This document shows, in pieces, positions 30,916 to 34,734 of a stretch of 34,734 bases of DNA. Within the stretch, counting starts at the first letter, position 1. Each line of letters opens with the position of its first letter. The notes under the pieces were generated by a model. The model was not told where the DNA came from. It saw nothing but the letters and a program-made list of their open reading frames with translations, and made no database searches. Source of the stretch: Xanthomonas sp. Leaf148 (GTDB taxonomy: Bacteria > Pseudomonadota > Gammaproteobacteria > Xanthomonadales > Xanthomonadaceae); assembly GCF_001423585.1 (NCBI RefSeq), contig NZ_LMOP01000008.1:1832927-1867660 (forward strand), written 5' to 3'. The position numbers and the translations under genes were made by a program.

Positions 30916-33348
30916 ATGTTCAACCCAGATACTTCCATAAGCGAATTCATTCCTTTCTCGTCTCATGTTGCGCCCAATGTAGTCAAGACGACTGGGGGCG
31001 ACTACTTGCTGACATGGCACTTGGAAGGTTTGCCGTTTGTTGGTCGTGATGAATGGGAACTTGAACACCGGCATAATACTTTTAATAGATTGCTTCAGAC
31101 CTTGCGAGCGCCAGATTTTGTGAATGTTGCTTTCTGGGTGCACGACGTGCGGCGCAGAAGAAAGCTTACTCAGAAAGGTAGTTACAGTAATTTATTTAAC
31201 AGGCAGTTGTCTGAAAAATACTTTGAAATGTTGTCGTCTCAGCGGCTTATGCAAAACGAGCTCTATTTGACGATGCTTTACCGGCCAATGGTTGCCGGCA
31301 AGCGATTTGCAGAAAAATCTAAGGACATCAAGCGGTTGCAGGCTGCGCAAGAACAGGCTGTGGCGAAGCTGAGCGAGCTCGCCGGCAACGTTGAGGCGGT
31401 CATCCGGGACTATGCTCCCTATCGCCTCGGTATCTATGAAGCAAAAAATGGGGTTGTCTTTTCAGAGACGTTAGAGTTCTTTGCTTATCTTATCAACCGC
31501 ATTGATGAGCCGGTCCCAGTTTTAACTGCGCCAGTCAATGAATATTTACCTGTTAGTCGGCATATGTTTTCCGCCAAAAGCGGTGATTACGTAATCAATA
31601 CTCCTAATGGCGTAAATCATTTTGGCGCGCTTTTGAATGTCAAAGAGTATGCTGAGGGGACATATCCAGGAATTTTGAATGGATTGAAATACTTGGATTT
31701 TGAGTATGTGATTACGCATTCTTTTAGTCCTATCGGGCGTCAGGATGCTCTGCGCGTATTGGATCGTACAAAGGGAATGATGATCTCGTCCGGAGACAAA
31801 GCGGTTAGCCAGATCATAGAGCTGGATATGGCGATGGACCAGATTGCCTCCGGTAATTTCGTACTTGGTGAGTACCATTTCACGATGGCTGTTTATGCGG
31901 ACAGTCAGGAAACCTTGACGCAAAATATCGCTTCTACGCGCGCGGAATTGTCAAACGGGGGGTTTGTGTCTGCTAAGGAAGACCTTGCAGTCGCATCGTC
32001 GTTTTATTCGCAGCTGCCGGGTAACTGGCGGTATCGCACACGCATCGCCAGTGTCAGTTCATTGAATTTTCTCGGTTTGTCTCCGCTCCATAATTTTGCG
32101 ACGGGCAAGAGAAGTAATAATCCTTGGGGTGATTGTGTTACCACACTCCAGACCACAAATGGTCAGCCTTACTTCTTCAACTTTCATGCGACTCACCCGG
32201 GTGAAAATTCATTTGGAGAGAAAGCGATCGCCAATACAATGGTGATTGGTAAGTCTGGTACGGGTAAGACAGCACTTATCAACTTTTTGTTGAGTCAAGT
32301 GCAAAAGTATGAGCCTGCGCCGACAATTTTCTTCTTTGACAAAGATCGTGGTGCAGAAATTTTCGTGCGCGCCTGCGGTGGCAATTATCTTGCGCTTGAT
32401 AATGGGATGCCTACCGGTTTCAATCCATTCCAGTGCGAAAGAAATGAAAGTAATGTACAGTTTTTAGCGGATTTGATTAAAGTGCTGGCAGGTAAGCGCG
32501 AATACAGTTCGAGAGAAGAAGAGGACATTTTCCGAGCGGTTGAAAATATGCTCGATACACCAATGCATCTGCGTAGCATGACTAACTTCCAGAAAAGCTT
32601 ACCCAATATGGGTGATGACGGCTTGTTCGCACGTATGCGTCGATGGACCTCTGGTAACTCTCTTGGATGGGTGTTTGACAATCCCGTCGATACTATCGAT
32701 TTGTCTCGCGCTAATATCATTGGTTTCGACTATACGGACGTCATCGATAATCCTGAAGTCCGTGTGCCAGTGATTAATTATCTGCTCCACAAGTTGGAAA
32801 CTCTGATTGATGGTCGTCCGCTGATCTACGTCATGGATGAATTCTGGAAAATCCTTGATGGCGGCGGTGCCTTGAAAGACTTTGCGAAAAACAAGCAAAA
32901 GACCATTCGTAAACAGAATGGTCTAGGTATTTTTGCGACCCAGAGCCCAGAAGACGCCTTGAAGAGCGACATCTCGGCTGCGTTGATCGAGCAAACAGCG
33001 ACGTTGATTCTCCTGCCTAATCCCAACGCGGATCGTGATGACTACATCAATGGATTGAAGTTAAGCGAGGCGGAGTATCAGGTCGTAATTGGATTGGACG
33101 AGCGCTCACGGTGCTTCCTTGTCAAACAAGGCCACGCTTCCAGCGTTTGTCAGCTCAATCTACGAGGCATGGACGATGCATTAGCAGTGATTTCAGCCTC
33201 GACTGACAATATCGAAATCATGCATGCCTCAGTCAATGATGCGGCTGCTCGGCTACACGTCAACGCAAATGATGTACCGCCAAATGAGTGGCTGCCGGCT
33301 TTTTACAGGGATAGGAAGGGCTCCGGCAAAGGGAAAGTAGTAGTTTAG
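30916..33348 (+). CDS. virB4: T4SS ATPase VirB4
   Basis: An 810-residue ATPase, the largest and most conserved T4SS energiser. The N-terminal half (FIPFSSHVAPNVVKTTGGDYLLTWHLEGLPF; SFSPIGRQDALRVLDRTKGMM) matches the VirB4/CagE domain; the C-terminal half has Walker A IGKSGTGKT (444-452), DKDRGAEIFVRACGG, Walker B YVMDEFW (638-644) and the motif FATQSPEDAL. It forms hexamers under the inner membrane and drives assembly and export. Only a weak AGG lies before the ATG. No membrane-spanning N-terminal fusion with VirB3. Confidence 0.96.
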   Translation: MFNPDTSISEFIPFSSHVAPNVVKTTGGDYLLTWHLEGLPFVGRDEWELEHRHNTFNRLLQTLRAPDFVNVAFWVHDVRRRRKLTQKGSYSNLFNRQLSEKYFEMLSSQRLMQNELYLTMLYRPMVAGKRFAEKSKDIKRLQAAQEQAVAKLSELAGNVEAVIRDYAPYRLGIYEAKNGVVFSETLEFFAYLINRIDEPVPVLTAPVNEYLPVSRHMFSAKSGDYVINTPNGVNHFGALLNVKEYAEGTYPGILNGLKYLDFEYVITHSFSPIGRQDALRVLDRTKGMMISSGDKAVSQIIELDMAMDQIASGNFVLGEYHFTMAVYADSQETLTQNIASTRAELSNGGFVSAKEDLAVASSFYSQLPGNWRYRTRIASVSSLNFLGLSPLHNFATGKRSNNPWGDCVTTLQTTNGQPYFFNFHATHPGENSFGEKAIANTMVIGKSGTGKTALINFLLSQVQKYEPAPTIFFFDKDRGAEIFVRACGGNYLALDNGMPTGFNPFQCERNESNVQFLADLIKVLAGKREYSSREEEDIFRAVENMLDTPMHLRSMTNFQKSLPNMGDDGLFARMRRWTSGNSLGWVFDNPVDTIDLSRANIIGFDYTDVIDNPEVRVPVINYLLHKLETLIDGRPLIYVMDEFWKILDGGGALKDFAKNKQKTIRKQNGLGIFATQSPEDALKSDISAALIEQTATLILLPNPNADRDDYINGLKLSEAEYQVVIGLDERSRCFLVKQGHASSVCQLNLRGMDDALAVISASTDNIEIMHASVNDAAARLHVNANDVPPNEWLPAFYRDRKGSGKGKVVV

Positions 33349-33418
33349 ATAAGTGGTTGATTGTTTGATGCTTGATTTGGTAGCTGTTGTCGCAACTATG
33401 AATAATAGGAGAGTTTCC

Positions 33419-34192
33419 ATGAGTCGTCAGTTGAAAGTTGGATTTCCAAAACTAAAAGCCCGGATTTTGGCGTTTTCTTTGTATGCCAGCCTTGGTTTGA
33501 CCTTGGTGCCGCTTAATGCAGGAGCTGCTGGCGTTCCGGTTATTGACTTGGCTGCGATTGGAGAGTCCATTAGGAATATGCTTGCCACCGTAAAACAGTG
33601 GGGAGTGGAGTACACCCAATACACTGAACAATTTCAGCTGCTTCAGCAAAACCTGGTTCAGTTGCAGTCTATGATTAATACGTTCGGACTTCCAAGTGGC
33701 GTCAAACTCGAGCCGGTGTCGCCTAATTTTGGATTCGAGCGTTGCGGCGGCGGTATCAGCTTTAGCATGTCGTCTATCACAAGCATGCTAAGTAGTTCTA
33801 CCGGATTTGCGAATAGTAATCCGCGTGAGCAACAAAAGCAGCTTTGCGTGGCTATTCAGTATATGAAAAATCAACGCTACAACTACGTTGTTGGTTTTCT
33901 AGCTGAAACTATGCCGACCATGGATCAGAGCTTGAACAAGCTGATGTCACTTCGCAATTTCAGTGCAAAGCCAGGTGATCTTAATGCTTCCATGTATTCT
34001 CTGAATGATACGAACACGCGCATGACCAAGACTTTTGAGCAAGTGAATAATCAAGTCAAGGGTTATGACACATATATCGCCGCGCTGGAAGATAATCAGC
34101 GCGCCCTGACGCAAGATATGCTGCGTGGCAAGCAGAGTATATTGGGGACAGTTGTGAAAACTGCTGCTCTCGCTAAAGCGCTGGAAGACTAG
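33419..34192 (+). CDS. virB5: T4SS VirB5-like pilus/minor component
   Basis: A 257-residue exported protein. Signal peptide about 1-37 (basic start, SLYASLGLTLVPLNAGAA). The mature part is mostly helical with heptad-like stretches (VKQWGVEYTQYTEQFQLLQQNLVQLQSMINTFG and a long C-terminal helix), the pattern of P-type VirB5 proteins, with one Cys pair (RCGGG and KQLCVAI). The frame is open to 33353, but AGGAGAG at 33408-33414 points to ATG 33419. VirB5 is usually at the pilus tip. Its place between virB4 and virB6 supports the call; sequence similarity alone is modest. Confidence 0.82.
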   Translation: MSRQLKVGFPKLKARILAFSLYASLGLTLVPLNAGAAGVPVIDLAAIGESIRNMLATVKQWGVEYTQYTEQFQLLQQNLVQLQSMINTFGLPSGVKLEPVSPNFGFERCGGGISFSMSSITSMLSSSTGFANSNPREQQKQLCVAIQYMKNQRYNYVVGFLAETMPTMDQSLNKLMSLRNFSAKPGDLNASMYSLNDTNTRMTKTFEQVNNQVKGYDTYIAALEDNQRALTQDMLRGKQSILGTVVKTAALAKALED

Positions 34193-34248
34193 TGAGTGGA
34201 GTTGTCGAGATGTTCGTCGTTGCCCGAATCGTTGATTGAGGTGTTGTA

Positions 34249-34734
34249 ATGACAAATGGAATTTCAAATTTTGGGCAATGGATGAATCACCTGAGTGTTC
34301 AGGCATTTAGTCCATATCCGGCCGTGTCTTCGGTCGGAGACTTCGTGTTCTATCGCCAGATCATGAGCTATCTGACGAATAGAATCTCAGAGTTTGAGGC
34401 CGATTTGCTGGGACGGTTTACGCTCTGGGTCTCAGGCGTCGCGATGATCGTGCTGACGATCTGGGTGATGATTCAGGGCTTCAACATGATCACCGGGCGT
34501 AGCCGGGAGTCGATGGCCGCATTCATCGTGACGATGTGTAAAAGCGCATTGATCGTCACGATAGCGGCATCGATCGGGATGTCGAGTCCTTTCATTCAGA
34601 AATTCGTTAATGACGATGTAAAAAAAGAAATTGCGTATGCGATCACGGGCGAAAACAAGACGCCAGAAGATCAGGTAGACGAGAGCTTGGGATGGATGCA
34701 GGTCGCCTTGTCTAGCATTGACGTACTTGATGTC
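34249..34734 (+). CDS. virB6: T4SS inner membrane protein VirB6 (partial)
   Basis: The first 162 codons of a gene that runs off the right edge without a stop. ATG 34249 has TGAGGTG about 6 bases upstream. A hydrophilic N-terminus (MTNGISNFGQWMNHLS) leads to hydrophobic helices near 56-80 (RFTLWVSGVAMIVLTIWVMIQGF) and 90-110 (AFIVTMCKSALIVTIAASIGM), then a polar stretch, as in TrbL/VirB6 proteins. The conserved WVMIQGFNMITGRSRE block, with its Trp and Arg residues, is family-like. It would form the inner membrane channel. Its position after virB5 is the standard order. Confidence 0.88.
   Translation, partial: MTNGISNFGQWMNHLSVQAFSPYPAVSSVGDFVFYRQIMSYLTNRISEFEADLLGRFTLWVSGVAMIVLTIWVMIQGFNMITGRSRESMAAFIVTMCKSALIVTIAASIGMSSPFIQKFVNDDVKKEIAYAITGENKTPEDQVDESLGWMQVALSSIDVLDV

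Noticed and set aside
34193..34248. A 9-codon frame between virB5 and virB6 (ATG 34210)
   Set aside because: Too short, no ribosome site of its own, and nothing distinguishes it from chance.
1..34734. Insertion sequences, prophage genes, CRISPR arrays or rRNA
   Set aside because: No transposase motif, terminal inverted repeat pair, spaced direct repeat array or rRNA core sequence was seen on either strand.

Overview
The window reads as chromosomal DNA of a Xanthomonas species (Xanthomonadaceae). The evidence is high GC in the housekeeping genes, an Oar-like TonB-dependent receptor, a PilY1-type minor pilin operon, and a virB/virD4 cluster whose VirB7 lipoprotein carries an extra C-terminal N0-like domain, a trait known from Xanthomonadaceae. 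The species cannot be fixed from sequence reading alone.

Layout. (1) 62-2325, minus strand: Trm112-like protein, nadC and a DUF2272 protein, the first two overlapping by 4 bases. (2) 2384-4029: purE-purK, overlapping by 4 bases. (3) 4152-4730, minus: an iron-type superoxide dismutase with altered gateway residues. (4) 4852-6508: grxD, a YciK-like SDR that has lost catalytic residues, and a MarC-family membrane protein, chained by 4-base overlaps. (5) 6881-10087: a 1068-aa TonB-dependent receptor closed by a strong terminator, then ppnN. (6) 11696-18561: type IV pilus priming operon fimT-pilV-pilW-pilX-pilY1-pilE, followed by tRNA-Asn. A second, opposed fimT-like gene lies at 18748-19290. (7) uvrB, then tRNA-Val. 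(8) 21625-22233: about 600 bases with no supportable gene. (9) 22234 to the end: an 80-aa unknown, virD4, a 350-base regulatory gap, then virB7-8-9-10-11-1-2-3-4-5-6, with virB6 cut by the window edge.

The last block is the main system: a class A type IV secretion machine of the Xanthomonadales type (X-T4SS), which in X. citri kills rival bacteria by injecting toxins recruited by VirD4. All conserved parts up to VirB6 are present: three ATPases (VirD4, VirB11, VirB4), core complex (VirB7/9/10), inner membrane parts (VirB3/6/8), pilus parts (VirB2/5) and a lytic transglycosylase (VirB1). No effector or immunity gene is recognisable inside the window.

The least explained signals are in the regulatory DNA of the T4SS. 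They are a near-symmetric 55-base element at the virD4 stop codon, with two GTGA-N6-TCAC sites exactly 41 bp apart; a long virB7 leader with five GGA motifs and a leader reading frame whose stop overlaps the virB7 start; hairpins inside the operon after virB7 and virB3; and a 36-codon reading frame with a good ribosome site between virB11 and virB1. Outside the T4SS, three proteins keep a family fold but lack key residues: the SOD, the SDR and the second FimT.
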